Shown: positions 1 through 7,189 of the stretch, in pieces
Numbering within the stretch: the stretch's first letter is position 1
Layout of the letters: every line of letters starts with the position of its first letter
Assembly: GCA_902490055.1 (NCBI GenBank)
Contig: CABUCP010000160.1
Location: 1 to 7,205 of the forward strand
Direction: 5' to 3'
DNA: 7,205 bases
DNA from: an uncultured Klebsiella sp.
GTDB lineage: Bacteria; Pseudomonadota; Gammaproteobacteria; Enterobacterales; Enterobacteriaceae
Notes under the pieces: generated by a model
Databases searched by the model: none
The model's input: the letters and a program-made list of their open reading frames with translations, nothing else
What the model was told of the DNA's origin: nothing
Program-made: the position numbers and the translations under genes

Positions 1-11
1 TTAACTAATAT

Positions 12-467
12 ATGCAAGATGCACATAATAATTACGATATCACCGACTTTCATGGCGCGCTGTTGGATATCATCAGCGTGATGAACCAACCGCTGCGCGA
101 TGAGCAAATATTACAGGCGGCAGGCGTACAGCTTGATCAGATGCTGTTTCCGCTGCTGGTGGCGGTAGGGCGCTATGGCCCGGTGGGTGTAGTTGAACTG
201 GCCGATCATTTGGGCCGCGATTACACCACCGTTAGTCGTCAGGTGAAAAAGCTGGAGGCGCAGGGGCTTGCCTGCAAGCAGGCTAATGCCAAAGACCGGC
301 GGATAAGCGAGGTGACGCTCAGTGAAAACGGGCAGCGGACGATCGACAGCATCGCCGTTGCGCGGCGGCGTTTAATGAATCAGGTACTGGCGGAGTGGTC
401 GGAAGACGAAGTGCTGGCGCTGTTTCGCTTAACGCGTAAATACGCCAACAGTCTGCAGCCAAAATAG
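12..467 (+). CDS. MarR-family winged-helix transcriptional regulator
   Basis: This gene encodes a 151-residue protein of usual MarR size, expected to bind DNA as a dimer in the cytoplasm. Residues 1-55 look like the dimerisation helices. Residues about 58-107 form the winged helix-turn-helix: a first helix around VELADHLG (61-68), a recognition helix around TTVSRQVKKLEAQGL (72-86), and a wing carrying the family's Asp-Arg-Arg signature (95-97, DRRISEVTLSENG). Residues 108-148 form the C-terminal helices. An in-frame TAA at 6-8 means the start cannot lie further upstream. The next in-frame ATG is at residue 24, inside the N-terminal helices, so 12 is preferred. No Shine-Dalgarno is seen in the 11 bases available, and the promoter is off the left edge. 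The gene converges on trpA, with 30 bases between the stop codons. Its ligand and targets cannot be read from sequence. Nothing ties it to tryptophan, so adjacency is the only link. Family assignment is firm; specific identity is unknown. Confidence 0.9.
   Translation: MQDAHNNYDITDFHGALLDIISVMNQPLRDEQILQAAGVQLDQMLFPLLVAVGRYGPVGVVELADHLGRDYTTVSRQVKKLEAQGLACKQANAKDRRISEVTLSENGQRTIDSIAVARRRLMNQVLAEWSEDEVLALFRLTRKYANSLQPK
155..162 (+). other. Chi octamer (GCTGGTGG), plus strand
   Basis: This is an exact match to the E. coli Chi sequence recognised by RecBCD, lying inside the MarR-family gene. It is listed as a sequence match only. Chi is frequent in enterobacterial genomes, and its use as Chi in this organism is inferred from the apparent relationship to E. 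coli. Confidence 0.5.
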
Positions 468-491
468 CCGCCCGGCGCGAAGCCAGGCGGC
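461..491 (-). terminator. trp operon terminator (trp t-like hairpin)
   Basis: Read on the minus strand, an inverted repeat starts seven bases after the trpA stop codon. Six G/C pairs join 486-491 to 467-472. After one mismatch (485/473), three more pairs join 482-484 to 474-476, leaving a loop of about five bases (477-481). The stem is followed on the minus strand by TATTTTGG, a short U-rich run. The outer arms GCCGCC/GGCGGC resemble the E. coli trp t terminator, as I recall it. Read on the plus strand, the same hairpin follows the MarR-family stop codon directly (sharing its last G) but is followed by AAACGG, with no T-run. It should therefore act mainly on trp transcripts and be weak at best for the convergent gene. 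It fills the whole intergenic gap. Confidence 0.75.
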
Positions 492-497
492 AAACGG

Positions 498-1307
498 TCA
501 GGCGGCTTTGGTCGCCGCCTTCAGGCTTTGCACGAAGGCTTTCAACTCTTCGAGCATTTTTTGCGGCTGTTCGAGGTTGCGCTCGATAATCTTGACGATA
601 GCCGAACCTGAAATAGCCCCGGCGGCGCCGGCGTCAATGGCGGCGCTAACCTGCTCCGGCGCGGAAATACCGAAGCCCTGCAGCGGCGGCGCGGCGTTAT
701 ATTCTGCCAGTTTTTCAATCAGATGATGCAACGGTAGCGCGGCGCGGTTTTCCGCCCCGGTGACCCCGGCGCGCGACAGCAGATAAGTATAACCGCGGCC
801 ATAGGAAGCAATCTGACGCAGTAATTCATCATCGGCGTTGGGCGGGCAGATGAAAATCGGCGCGATGTTATGGCGCAGCGCCGCCTGGCGGAACGGCGCC
901 GATTCTTCAACCGGCACGTCGGCGACCAGCACTGAATCCACGCCAACGCGGGCGCATTCGGCATAGAACGCATCGATCCCCGGGCTAAACACCAGATTGG
1001 CGTACATCAGCAGGCCGATTGGAATGGTCGGATGCTTGTGGCGGATGGCCGCCAGCATTTCGAAGCACTGCGCTGGGGTCACACCGGCGGCAAAGGCGCG
1101 CAGCGCTGCTCCCTGAATCGTCGGGCCATCGGCCAGCGGATCGGAGAAGGGGATCCCCAGCTCAAGCGCGTCGGCGCCGGCTTCAATCAGCGCATCAATG
1201 ATTTTCAGCGACTGTTCCGGCCCCGGGTCGCCGAGGGTCACGAAGGGAACGAATGCGCCTTCCTGGCGAGTTTTTAATTGTGCAAACAGCGTTTCATAAC
1301 GTTCCAT
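498..1307 (-). CDS. trpA: Tryptophan synthase alpha chain
   Basis: TrpA splits indole-3-glycerol phosphate into indole and glyceraldehyde 3-phosphate. It passes the indole through a tunnel to TrpB in the cytoplasmic alpha2-beta2 complex. The protein has 269 residues, against 268 in E. coli, and is a single TIM barrel. The catalytic acids are visible: Glu49 in [10 protein letters not shown] (48-57) and Asp60 in PLADGPT (57-63). The loop-6 region [10 protein letters not shown] (175-184) and the phosphate-binding GFGIS (211-215) and GSAIV (234-238) segments are also present. The ATG shares one base with the trpB stop (TGATG), and GAGGGG at 1315-1320 sits 7 bases upstream, so the start is well fixed. 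It is the last gene of the operon and should be coupled to trpB translation. The C-terminal tail (KAATKAA) is slightly longer and more Ala-rich than I recall for E. coli, which is unlikely to matter. Identification is certain. Confidence 0.99.
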   Translation of the reverse strand: MERYETLFAQLKTRQEGAFVPFVTLGDPGPEQSLKIIDALIEAGADALELGIPFSDPLADGPTIQGAALRAFAAGVTPAQCFEMLAAIRHKHPTIPIGLLMYANLVFSPGIDAFYAECARVGVDSVLVADVPVEESAPFRQAALRHNIAPIFICPPNADDELLRQIASYGRGYTYLLSRAGVTGAENRAALPLHHLIEKLAEYNAAPPLQGFGISAPEQVSAAIDAGAAGAISGSAIVKIIERNLEQPQKMLEELKAFVQSLKAATKAA

Positions 1308-2500
1308 CAGATTTCCCCTCGCGCTTTCAGGATGTCGTGTACGGTGAAGATGTCTTTATCGCCGCGACCGGATAGGTTAACCACCAGCAGCTGCTCTTTT
1401 TCCGGGTTTTCACGCATCATTTTCAGCGCGTGCGCCAGGGCGTGGGAAGACTCCAGCGCCGGAATAATCCCTTCATGGCGGGAGAGCGCTTTAAAGGCGT
1501 CCAGCGCTTCGTTGTCGGTGATCGACACATAGTCGGCGCGGCCGGTGCTGTTAAGGAACGCATGCTGCGGCCCAACGGACGGGAAATCCAGGCCGGCGGA
1601 GATAGAATACGATTCCTCAATCTGGCCATCGGAGGTTTGCATCATCGGCGACTTCATACCGAAGTAGATCCCGACGCGACCGTGCTTCAGCGGCGCGCCG
1701 TGTTCACCGGTTTCGATACCGTGACCGGCAGGCTCGACGCCGATCAGACCCACTTTGGATTCATCGATGAAGTCAGCGAACATGCCGATAGCGTTAGATC
1801 CGCCGCCAACGCAGGCGATTACGGCATCCGGCAGGCGGCCCTCTTTTTCGAGGATCTGCGCTTTGGTCTCTTCGCCAATCATGCGCTGGAATTCACGCAC
1901 GATCGTCGGGAACGGGTGCGGGCCGGCGGCGGTGCCGAGCATATAGTGCGCTTTTTCATAGCTGCCGGACCAGTCACGCAGCGCCTCGTTACAGGCATCT
2001 TTCAGCGTGGCGGAACCGCTATGCACCGGGATAACTTCGGCGCCCATCAGGCGCATACGGAAGACGTTAGGCGACTGGCGTTCAACGTCTTTGGCGCCCA
2101 TATAGATGCGGCATTTCAGGCCGAGCAGGGCGCTGGCCAGCGCCGAGGCGACGCCGTGTTGGCCGGCGCCGGTCTCAGCGATAATTTCCGTTTTGCCCAT
2201 ACGCTTGGCAAGCAGCGCCTGTCCCAGCACCTGGTTGGTTTTGTGCGCGCCGCCGTGCAGCAGATCTTCACGTTTGAGGTACAACGTGGTGCGGGTGCCT
2301 GCGGTGAGGTTACGGCATTTGGTCAGCGCCGTTGGGCGACCGGCGTAGTTTTTCAGCAGGTCGGTGAACTCGGCCTGAAACTCAGGATCTTTTTGCGCGC
2401 TGACGAAAGCCTCTTCCAGCTGGCGCAGGGCAGGCATCAGGATCTGCGGCACGTACATGCCGCCGAATTCGCCAAAATAGGGGTTCAGTAAAGTGCTCAT
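1307..2500 (-). CDS. trpB: Tryptophan synthase beta chain
   Basis: TrpB is the pyridoxal-phosphate subunit of tryptophan synthase. It condenses indole from TrpA with L-serine to give tryptophan, the last step of the pathway. The protein has 397 residues, the same as E. coli. Lys87 in HKTN (86-89) is the PLP Schiff-base lysine, and Glu109 in AETGAGQHG (108-116) is the catalytic acid. GGGSN (232-236) is the cofactor phosphate cup. Asp305 in [10 protein letters not shown] (304-313) and Ser377 in LSGRGDKD (376-383) complete the active site. The ATG at 2500 matches the family N-terminus ([16 protein letters not shown]), with AAGGAG 10 bases upstream overlapping the trpCF stop. The 1-base overlap with trpA suits equal production of the two subunits. 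Nothing is missing or unusual in the protein. The mini-ORF in front of its start is described separately. Confidence 0.99.
   Translation of the reverse strand: MSTLLNPYFGEFGGMYVPQILMPALRQLEEAFVSAQKDPEFQAEFTDLLKNYAGRPTALTKCRNLTAGTRTTLYLKREDLLHGGAHKTNQVLGQALLAKRMGKTEIIAETGAGQHGVASALASALLGLKCRIYMGAKDVERQSPNVFRMRLMGAEVIPVHSGSATLKDACNEALRDWSGSYEKAHYMLGTAAGPHPFPTIVREFQRMIGEETKAQILEKEGRLPDAVIACVGGGSNAIGMFADFIDESKVGLIGVEPAGHGIETGEHGAPLKHGRVGIYFGMKSPMMQTSDGQIEESYSISAGLDFPSVGPQHAFLNSTGRADYVSITDNEALDAFKALSRHEGIIPALESSHALAHALKMMRENPEKEQLLVVNLSGRGDKDIFTVHDILKARGEI
1381..1388 (-). other. Chi octamer (GCTGGTGG), minus strand
   Basis: This is an exact Chi match formed by the Leu-Val-Val codons near the 3' end of trpB. 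It is a sequence match only and could be a by-product of coding sequence. Confidence 0.5.
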
Positions 2501-2510
2501 TATTGCATTG

Positions 2511-2516
2511 CTCCTT
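2511..2516 (-). promoter_or_regulatory. trpB ribosome binding site overlapping the trpCF stop
   Basis: The minus strand reads TAAGGAG, so the trpCF stop codon TAA supplies the first bases of an AAGGAG Shine-Dalgarno sequence. The distance to the trpB ATG at 2500 is 10 bases, slightly long. A ribosome terminating trpCF stands directly on this site, which favours re-initiation. Confidence 0.8.
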
Positions 2517-3873
2517 AATATGCGCGCAGCGTCTGGAAAACGGCAGCCACCAGGCTTGCCTCTTTAATACCCGGCTGCGACTCTACGCCTGAATTGAAAT
2601 CGAGTCCGGCACAGCCGCTTTTCGCGGCCTCTACACAGTTATCGGCGCTAAGGCCGCCAGCCAGCATTACGTTACGCAGGTCCTGACCCTGCAGCAGGGA
2701 CCAGTCGAAACGCTGACCGCTGCCGCCCTGGCCGTTATCAAACACGTATCTGGCCACGTGGTTCAGATTGCGCGGCGGCAACGTATCGCCGACGCTCAGC
2801 GCCTTCCAGATCTGTACCTGCTGCGGCAGGGCCGCGCGCAGGGCGTCAATGTAGGGTTGATCTTCGCTGCCGTGCAGTTGGACGGCTGATAGTTTCAATT
2901 TTGCGGCGCGAGCGGTAATTTCCTCGACCGGCGCGTTGCGGAAAACGCCAACGTAGCTCAGCGGGGCGGCGTCGATCACCGCCTGCGCCTGCTGGTCGTC
3001 AACGGCGCGCGGCGAGCCGGCAACGAAAATCAGGCCGCCGTAGATGGCGCCGGCTTCCCAGGCCGCCTGCGCGTCCTGCGCGCGGGTCAGGCCGCAGACT
3101 TTATTTTCGCCAAGCAGCACGCGCTTCACGGCGGCGCTGAGATCTTGTTGTTCCATTAACGCCGAGCCAATCAGGAAACCATTGGCAAAGTGGCTCAGTT
3201 CGCGGACTTCGGCGTAGGTATGAATACCGGACTCGCTGATTACCGTGACATCCGGGCCAAGACGCGGCGCCAGCTGGCGCGTGCGGTTCAGGTCAATCGA
3301 CATATCGCGCAGATCGCGGTTGTTGATGCCGACGACTTTGGCCTTCAGCGCAATCGCGCGTTCCAGCTCCTCTTCGTTGCTCACTTCGGTCAACACGCCC
3401 ATGTTGAGGCTGTGAGCGACGGCGGCGAGCTGGCGGTATTGATCGTCATCGAGCACCGAGAGCATCAGCAGACAGGCATCGGCCTGGTAATAGCGCGCCA
3501 GATAAATCTGATAAGGATCGATGGTGAAGTCCTTACACAGAATCGGCTGCGGTGCGACCTTGCTAACGATCGGCAGGAAATCAAAGCTGCCCTGGAAATA
3601 CTTTTCATCGCACAGCACCGATATAGCCGAGGCGTAGTGCTTATAAACCCCGGCGATGGTCGCCGGGTCGAAATCTTCACGAATCAGTCCCTTGGACGGC
3701 GACGCTTTTTTGCACTCGAGAATAAATGCGGTGCGGGCGCCGGCCAGCGCATCGTAAAAATGGCGCTCGGACGGTACGACGTCGTTTTGAAAACTGGCTA
3801 ACGGTTGTTGCTGTTTGCGGGCTTCTACCCAAATCGCTTTGTCGGCAACGATTTTTGCTAAAACGGTCTGCAT
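2515..3873 (-). CDS. trpCF: Bifunctional indole-3-glycerol phosphate synthase / phosphoribosylanthranilate isomerase
   Basis: This cytoplasmic enzyme carries out two successive steps with two TIM barrels. The C-terminal PRAI (TrpF) domain isomerises phosphoribosylanthranilate to CdRP. The N-terminal IGPS (TrpC) domain closes the indole ring to indole-glycerol phosphate. It has 452 residues, about the E. coli length. IGPS (about 1-255) shows [10 protein letters not shown] (53-62, catalytic Glu53 and Lys55), CKDF (113-116, Lys114), LTEVSN (161-166, Glu163), Asn184 in INNRDL and SESGI (213-217). PRAI (about 256-452) shows KVCGLTR (258-264, catalytic Cys260), QLHG (332-335), FDN with Asp379, GGSGQRFDW (383-391) and LAGGL (404-408). 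Start codon 3873 has AAGAGGG 6 bases upstream and lies 3 bases after the trpGD stop. This fusion is widespread in gammaproteobacteria and is often annotated simply as trpC. Both active sites look intact. Confidence 0.99.
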   Translation of the reverse strand: MQTVLAKIVADKAIWVEARKQQQPLASFQNDVVPSERHFYDALAGARTAFILECKKASPSKGLIREDFDPATIAGVYKHYASAISVLCDEKYFQGSFDFLPIVSKVAPQPILCKDFTIDPYQIYLARYYQADACLLMLSVLDDDQYRQLAAVAHSLNMGVLTEVSNEEELERAIALKAKVVGINNRDLRDMSIDLNRTRQLAPRLGPDVTVISESGIHTYAEVRELSHFANGFLIGSALMEQQDLSAAVKRVLLGENKVCGLTRAQDAQAAWEAGAIYGGLIFVAGSPRAVDDQQAQAVIDAAPLSYVGVFRNAPVEEITARAAKLKLSAVQLHGSEDQPYIDALRAALPQQVQIWKALSVGDTLPPRNLNHVARYVFDNGQGGSGQRFDWSLLQGQDLRNVMLAGGLSADNCVEAAKSGCAGLDFNSGVESQPGIKEASLVAAVFQTLRAY

Positions 3874-3876
3874 TAT

Positions 3877-5472
3877 TTACCCTCTTGCCGCTAGTGCGGT
3901 CACTCTGTCATAGGCCGCTCCGCTGTGCAGCACATCCAGTACCTGCTGGGCGTTCGCTTTCAGGTCTTCATGCCCGTGTAAACGCATCAACATGGCGACG
4001 TTGGCGGCAACGGCGGCCTGGTGAGCGGCTTCACCTTTACCTTGTAGCAAGCGCGTGAGAATGTCACGGTTTTCTTCCGGCGTGCCGCCTGCCAGCTGTT
4101 CCTGATGATAAGGCGTCAGGCCGAAGTCGGCGGCGGTCAGCTGATAGCTCTTGATTTCGCCGTTATTGAGCTCGGCGACGACCGTCGGCGCATGTAGCGA
4201 TACTTCGTCCATACCGCCGCTGTGTACCACCGCGGCGCGTTGATAACCCAGCACGCGCAAGGTCTCGGCAATCGGCAACACCAGTTCCGGGCTGTACACG
4301 CCAATTAACGCCAGCGGCGGGTGCGCCGGGTTGATAAGCGGCCCCAGGACGTTAAACAGGGTGCGCGTTTTCAACTGCTGGCGGACCGGCATCGCGTGGC
4401 GGAAACCGGTATGGTATTTCGGCGCGAACAGGAAGCAGACTCCCAGTTCATCCAGCGCGGCCCGTGACTTATCGGCATTCATATCCAGGTTGATGCCGAA
4501 AGCCGCCAGCAGGTCGGACGAACCTGATTTACTGGAGACGCTGCGGTTGCCGTGTTTCGCCACTTTTAACCCACAGGCCGCGGCGACAAAGGCGCTGGCG
4601 GTTGAAATATTAATACTGTTGCTGCCATCGCCGCCGGTACCGACGATATCGGCAAACAGATAATCCGGGCGCGGGAACGGCGCGGCGTTTTCCAGCAGCG
4701 CGGTAGCGGCGCCGGCAATTTCCTGCGGTTGCTCACCGCGTACCTTCATGCTCACCAACGCGGCCGCCAGCTGTTCCGGCTTCACTTCGCCGCGCACGAC
4801 GGCGGAGAACAAAACGTGGCTCTCCTGCTGGCTTAGCGTTTCAGCTTGATACAGTTTTTCCAGAATCGGCTGCACGACGTTGGTTTGCTCCAGCTTCTGC
4901 AGCGCCCACGCTAGCGTTTGCTCCAGCAGCAGCGCGCCCTGGGTGGTCAGAATTGACTCCGGATGGAACTGGAAGCCGCAAACGCGATCGGCGTCATGGC
5001 GGACCGCCATCACCATGCCGTTGAAATTGGCGTTAATGGTAAGCCCGGCCGGAATATTACTGCCGACCAGCGAATGGTAGCGGGCCACCGGCAGCGGGTT
5101 AGTCAGACCGGCGAACATCGCCTGGCCGTCATGCTCGATGCTGGAGGCTTTACCATGGAGGATCTCGCCCGCCTGGCCGACATAGCCGCCGTAGGCTTCC
5201 ACGATGGCCTGATGGCCGAGGCAAATCCCGATAATCGGCAGCTTGCCGCGCATGCGGGTCAGCAGCTCCGGCATGCAACCGGCTTCACTTGGGGTACCCG
5301 GTCCCGGAGAGAGCATCAATACCGGGTTGTCCATGGTGCCAATGCGTTCAATCAGCGCCTGCGCCGGGACGGTATTGCGGTAAATCACCACGTTGTGGCC
5401 ATTCGCCCGCAGCTGATCGGCAAGGTTATAGGTAAAGGAGTCGATATTATCGAGCAGCAGGATGTCGGCCAT
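3877..5472 (-). CDS. trpGD: Bifunctional anthranilate synthase glutaminase (TrpG) / anthranilate phosphoribosyltransferase (TrpD)
   Basis: The N-terminal class I glutamine amidotransferase domain (about 1-195) feeds ammonia to TrpE for anthranilate formation. The C-terminal domain (about 200-531) transfers phosphoribose from PRPP to anthranilate. The fused protein has 531 residues, the same as E. coli TrpGD. The glutaminase triad is visible: Cys84 in GICLGHQ (82-88), and His170 and Glu172 in FHPES (169-173). The oxyanion segment SPGPGTP is at 55-61. The transferase shows GTGGDGSN (278-285, PRPP/Mg loop), KHGNRS (306-311), GPLINP (377-382) and GMDE (420-423). The ATG shares one base with the trpE stop (TAATG) and has AAGGAG at 5481-5486, 8 bases upstream. 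Tight coupling suits a 1:1 TrpE-TrpGD complex. The fusion is typical of E. coli, Salmonella and Klebsiella; Serratia, as I recall, has separate genes. It is often annotated as trpD. Confidence 0.99.
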   Translation of the reverse strand: MADILLLDNIDSFTYNLADQLRANGHNVVIYRNTVPAQALIERIGTMDNPVLMLSPGPGTPSEAGCMPELLTRMRGKLPIIGICLGHQAIVEAYGGYVGQAGEILHGKASSIEHDGQAMFAGLTNPLPVARYHSLVGSNIPAGLTINANFNGMVMAVRHDADRVCGFQFHPESILTTQGALLLEQTLAWALQKLEQTNVVQPILEKLYQAETLSQQESHVLFSAVVRGEVKPEQLAAALVSMKVRGEQPQEIAGAATALLENAAPFPRPDYLFADIVGTGGDGSNSINISTASAFVAAACGLKVAKHGNRSVSSKSGSSDLLAAFGINLDMNADKSRAALDELGVCFLFAPKYHTGFRHAMPVRQQLKTRTLFNVLGPLINPAHPPLALIGVYSPELVLPIAETLRVLGYQRAAVVHSGGMDEVSLHAPTVVAELNNGEIKSYQLTAADFGLTPYHQEQLAGGTPEENRDILTRLLQGKGEAAHQAAVAANVAMLMRLHGHEDLKANAQQVLDVLHSGAAYDRVTALAARG

Positions 5473-7034
5473 TAGAAAGTCTCCTTCGCGTGATGGGCCT
5501 GAGCAATGGCGCGCAGCACGGCGCGAGCTTTATTACGGGTTTCATCCGCTTCGGATTGCGGAACGGAATCGAGAACGATACCGGCGCCCGCCTGGACGGT
5601 GGCAATGCCATCTTCCACGTAGGCTGAACGGATCACGATGCAGGTATCGAGGTCGCCGTGGGCGGTAAAGTAGCCGACCGCGCCGCCATAGCTACCGCGA
5701 CGCTTGCCTTCGGCCGCGGCAATCAGCTGCATCGCGCGAACTTTCGGCGCGCCGCTGAGGGTGCCCATATTCATGCAGGCGCGATAGGCGTGCAGTACGT
5801 CGAGGTCGCGACGCAGTTCGCCGACCACGCGGGACACCAGGTGCATCACGAAGGAGTAGCGATCGACCTTAGTCAGATCCGCTACGTAACGACTACCCGG
5901 CGTGCAAATGCGGGCGAGGTCATTACGGGCAAGGTCGACCAGCATCAGATGTTCGGAAAGCTCTTTATGATCGGTACGCATTTCCAGCTCGATGCGGCTA
6001 TCAAGATCGCGATCCAGCGAGCCGTCGGCGCGACGTCCGCGCGGGCGGGTACCGGCAATCGGGTAGATCTCAATCTGGCGGTTGACGGCATCGTATTTCA
6101 GCGAACTCTCCGGCGAGGCGCCGAACAGGGTGAAATCGTTATCCTGCATAAAGAACATGTAGGGGCTTGGGTTGCTTTTTTTCAGCACGTCATAGGAAGC
6201 CAGCGGCGACGGGCAGGGCAGTGAAAAACGGCGTGACGGCACGACCTGGAAAATTTCGCCCGCGCGAATGGCGCGCTGCATTTTGCGTACCACGGCGCCG
6301 TACTCTTCATCGCTCTGATCGACATCGCAACGCATTTCAGCAACCGTGGTGACCGGCAGCGGCGCCGGCGGTTCATTCAACTGCTGGCGGAGCTGGGCGA
6401 TACGCTGCTGCAGGCGCTGTTTTTCATTTTCCAGCGGCGTGAACAGGCTCGCCTGAATGCGGGTGTTTTTGGTCTGATGGTCGATAACCAGTAGCGTTTC
6501 CGCCAGATAGAAGCAGTAATCCGGGCAGGCGGTATCGCTAGCAAGCTGCGGTAAATCTTCAAAACCGGCCACCAGGTCGTAAGCAAACAGGCCGCCGAAG
6601 AACATCGCTTCGCGTTCTGCCTGCGGGACGCTGACCAGTTCTTGTAACAGGCGGAAGGCGTCAAAGACGGATAAAGAACACAGACGCGCATCTTCATCGA
6701 GCAGGGCGCTAACCGGCGGGAAGGTTAATACCCGACTGTTTGGCTGACGTAAATTTTCAATGCCGGAAGGCAGCGCGTTATCCAGCAGTTCAAGCAGCGC
6801 TGCGCCGTTTGCCGACAGCGCCTGGATAGTGACGGTATTGCCAAGGGCGGTAATACGCAGCGCGCTGTCGACCAGCAGCAGACTTTTTAAGTCATCTTTA
6901 CTATCGATATCGGCGGATTCCAGCAGCAGGGTTGCCGGGCGGGCGCCGCACAGTTGGTGGAATAACGCTGTCGGGTTTTCCCGGTAGATGGCGTCGCTGG
7001 TGAGAAGCTCGAGCGCTGGTTTTGATGTTTGCAT
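5472..7034 (-). CDS. trpE: Anthranilate synthase component I
   Basis: TrpE converts chorismate plus ammonia (supplied by the TrpG domain) to anthranilate and pyruvate. This is the first committed and feedback-controlled step, in the cytoplasmic TrpE2-TrpGD2 complex. The chosen start gives 520 residues, the E. coli length. The allosteric tryptophan site is wild-type in type: LLES at 37-40 (Glu39, Ser40), NPSPYMF at 288-294 and Cys465. Catalytic and chorismate-binding elements include PIAGTRPRG (325-333), the Mg-binding ELSEH region (358-362), His398 in [17 protein letters not shown] (424-435) and EADETRNKA (495-503). An alternative ATG at 7040 would add Met-Ile. The 7034 start is preferred because MQTSKP aligns with the E. 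coli N-terminus and GAG at 7042-7044 lies 7 bases away. Expression is controlled by the upstream attenuator and presumably TrpR. Nothing is truncated or missing. Confidence 0.99.
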   Translation of the reverse strand: MQTSKPALELLTSDAIYRENPTALFHQLCGARPATLLLESADIDSKDDLKSLLLVDSALRITALGNTVTIQALSANGAALLELLDNALPSGIENLRQPNSRVLTFPPVSALLDEDARLCSLSVFDAFRLLQELVSVPQAEREAMFFGGLFAYDLVAGFEDLPQLASDTACPDYCFYLAETLLVIDHQTKNTRIQASLFTPLENEKQRLQQRIAQLRQQLNEPPAPLPVTTVAEMRCDVDQSDEEYGAVVRKMQRAIRAGEIFQVVPSRRFSLPCPSPLASYDVLKKSNPSPYMFFMQDNDFTLFGASPESSLKYDAVNRQIEIYPIAGTRPRGRRADGSLDRDLDSRIELEMRTDHKELSEHLMLVDLARNDLARICTPGSRYVADLTKVDRYSFVMHLVSRVVGELRRDLDVLHAYRACMNMGTLSGAPKVRAMQLIAAAEGKRRGSYGGAVGYFTAHGDLDTCIVIRSAYVEDGIATVQAGAGIVLDSVPQSEADETRNKARAVLRAIAQAHHAKETF

Positions 7035-7041
7035 TATCATT

Positions 7042-7048
7042 CTCGCCT
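7042..7048 (-). promoter_or_regulatory. trpE ribosome binding site
   Basis: The minus strand reads AGGCGAG just before two closely spaced start codons in ATGATAATG. The GAG part is 7 bases from the ATG at 7034. The AGG part is 5 bases from the ATG at 7040. Spacing therefore does not exclude either, and homology of the N-terminus decides for 7034. Confidence 0.65.
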
Positions 7049-7069
7049 GTTCTGTTCATTATTTTGTTC

Positions 7070-7095
7070 AAAAAAAAGCCCGCTCAGTGGCGGGC
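7070..7095 (-). terminator. trp attenuator (segments 3:4 Rho-independent terminator)
   Basis: On the minus strand, GCCCGC (7090-7095, segment 3) pairs perfectly with GCGGGC (7078-7083, segment 4) around the six-base loop CACTGA. Eight T residues follow at 7070-7077. The surrounding bases (CAGATACCC before, GAACAAAAT after) match my memory of the E. coli trp attenuator almost base for base. When charged tRNA-Trp is plentiful and trpL is translated without stalling, this hairpin should stop transcription before trpE. Stalling at the Trp codons should prevent it from forming. Confidence 0.97.
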
Positions 7096-7160
7096 CGGGT
7101 ATCTGTTTGCTGAGTGCAATACGCGATCACGCCGCCCGCTTCCAGGAGAGACGCCACCAG
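7090..7160 (-). promoter_or_regulatory. trp leader alternative structures (1:2 pause hairpin and 2:3 antiterminator)
   Basis: Segment 2 carries AGCGGGC (7134-7140), an exact copy of the same heptamer in segment 4 (7078-7084). Both can pair with GCCCGC of segment 3 (7090-7095). The 2:3 antiterminator can gain further pairs between GTAT (7119-7122) and ATAC (7099-7102). A 1:2 pause hairpin is also possible. CTGGTG (7155-7160) pairs with CACTCAG (7110-7116) with one bulged U. An imperfect G-U-rich inner stem then joins about 7146-7154 to 7129-7137. These pairings were found by hand and no energies were computed. The layout follows the E. coli mechanism, in which ribosome position on trpL selects between 2:3 and 3:4. 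Confidence 0.85.
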
Positions 7161-7189
7161 CTATGAAGAGTCATTAATTGCGTTTTCAT
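7127..7189 (-). CDS. trpL: trp operon leader peptide
   Basis: This is a 20-residue peptide, MKTQLMTLHSWWRLSWKRAA, with Trp at 11, 12 and 16. Its function is in being translated: low charged tRNA-Trp stalls the ribosome at the tandem Trp codons (7154-7159) and frees the antiterminator strand. GAG at 7198-7200 is a modest Shine-Dalgarno, 8 bases before the ATG. WWR and the flanking codons align with E. coli TrpL (14 residues, ending WWRTS then TGA). Here the codon aligned with that stop is TGG (7142-7144), so translation should continue five residues more to TGA at 7127-7129. Serratia marcescens, as I recall, also has an extended leader, but without a third Trp. The short length is normal for a leader peptide. 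The assignment is strong because of the attenuator directly downstream. Confidence 0.95.
   Translation of the reverse strand: MKTQLMTLHSWWRLSWKRAA
7154..7161 (-). other. Chi octamer (GCTGGTGG) over the tandem Trp codons of trpL
   Basis: The codons Ser-Trp-Trp (AGC TGG TGG) create an exact Chi sequence on the minus strand. In E. coli the preceding codon is GGT, so the octamer is absent there. This is probably a chance result of codon context. Confidence 0.5.

Noticed and set aside
467..491. The GC-rich inverted repeat as a REP/BIME element
   Set aside because: It is a single copy, does not fit the REP consensus I know, and its place after trpA with a U-rich tail is better explained as the operon terminator.
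1430..2491. A 353-codon open frame on the plus strand, antisense to trpB
   Set aside because: It lies wholly within trpB, whose family identity is certain. Its length comes from GC-rich codon bias on the opposite strand. The translated sequence (many Arg, His, Gly and Gln) resembles no family I know.
3190..3801. A 203-codon open frame on the plus strand, antisense to trpCF
   Set aside because: It is a shadow of the IGPS domain coding sequence, with no recognisable protein family and no separate promoter evidence.
3877..4200. A possible internal promoter (trp p2) in the distal part of trpGD, as known in E. coli and Salmonella
   Set aside because: I looked for -35 and -10 elements with 16-18 base spacing on the minus strand and found none convincing. 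The feature is plausible by homology but not supported here. Mapping transcription starts would decide it.
4963..5475. A 170-codon open frame on the plus strand, antisense to the TrpG domain
   Set aside because: It is complementary to conserved glutaminase codons and has no recognisable domain.
5658..6224. A 188-codon open frame on the plus strand, antisense to trpE
   Set aside because: It is a shadow of trpE with no family resemblance.
7057..7059. An ATG in the trpE leader (minus strand) opening an out-of-frame reading frame into trpE
   Set aside because: No Shine-Dalgarno precedes it (the upstream bases are the attenuator T-run and AACAAAAT), and the frame runs over conserved trpE codons.
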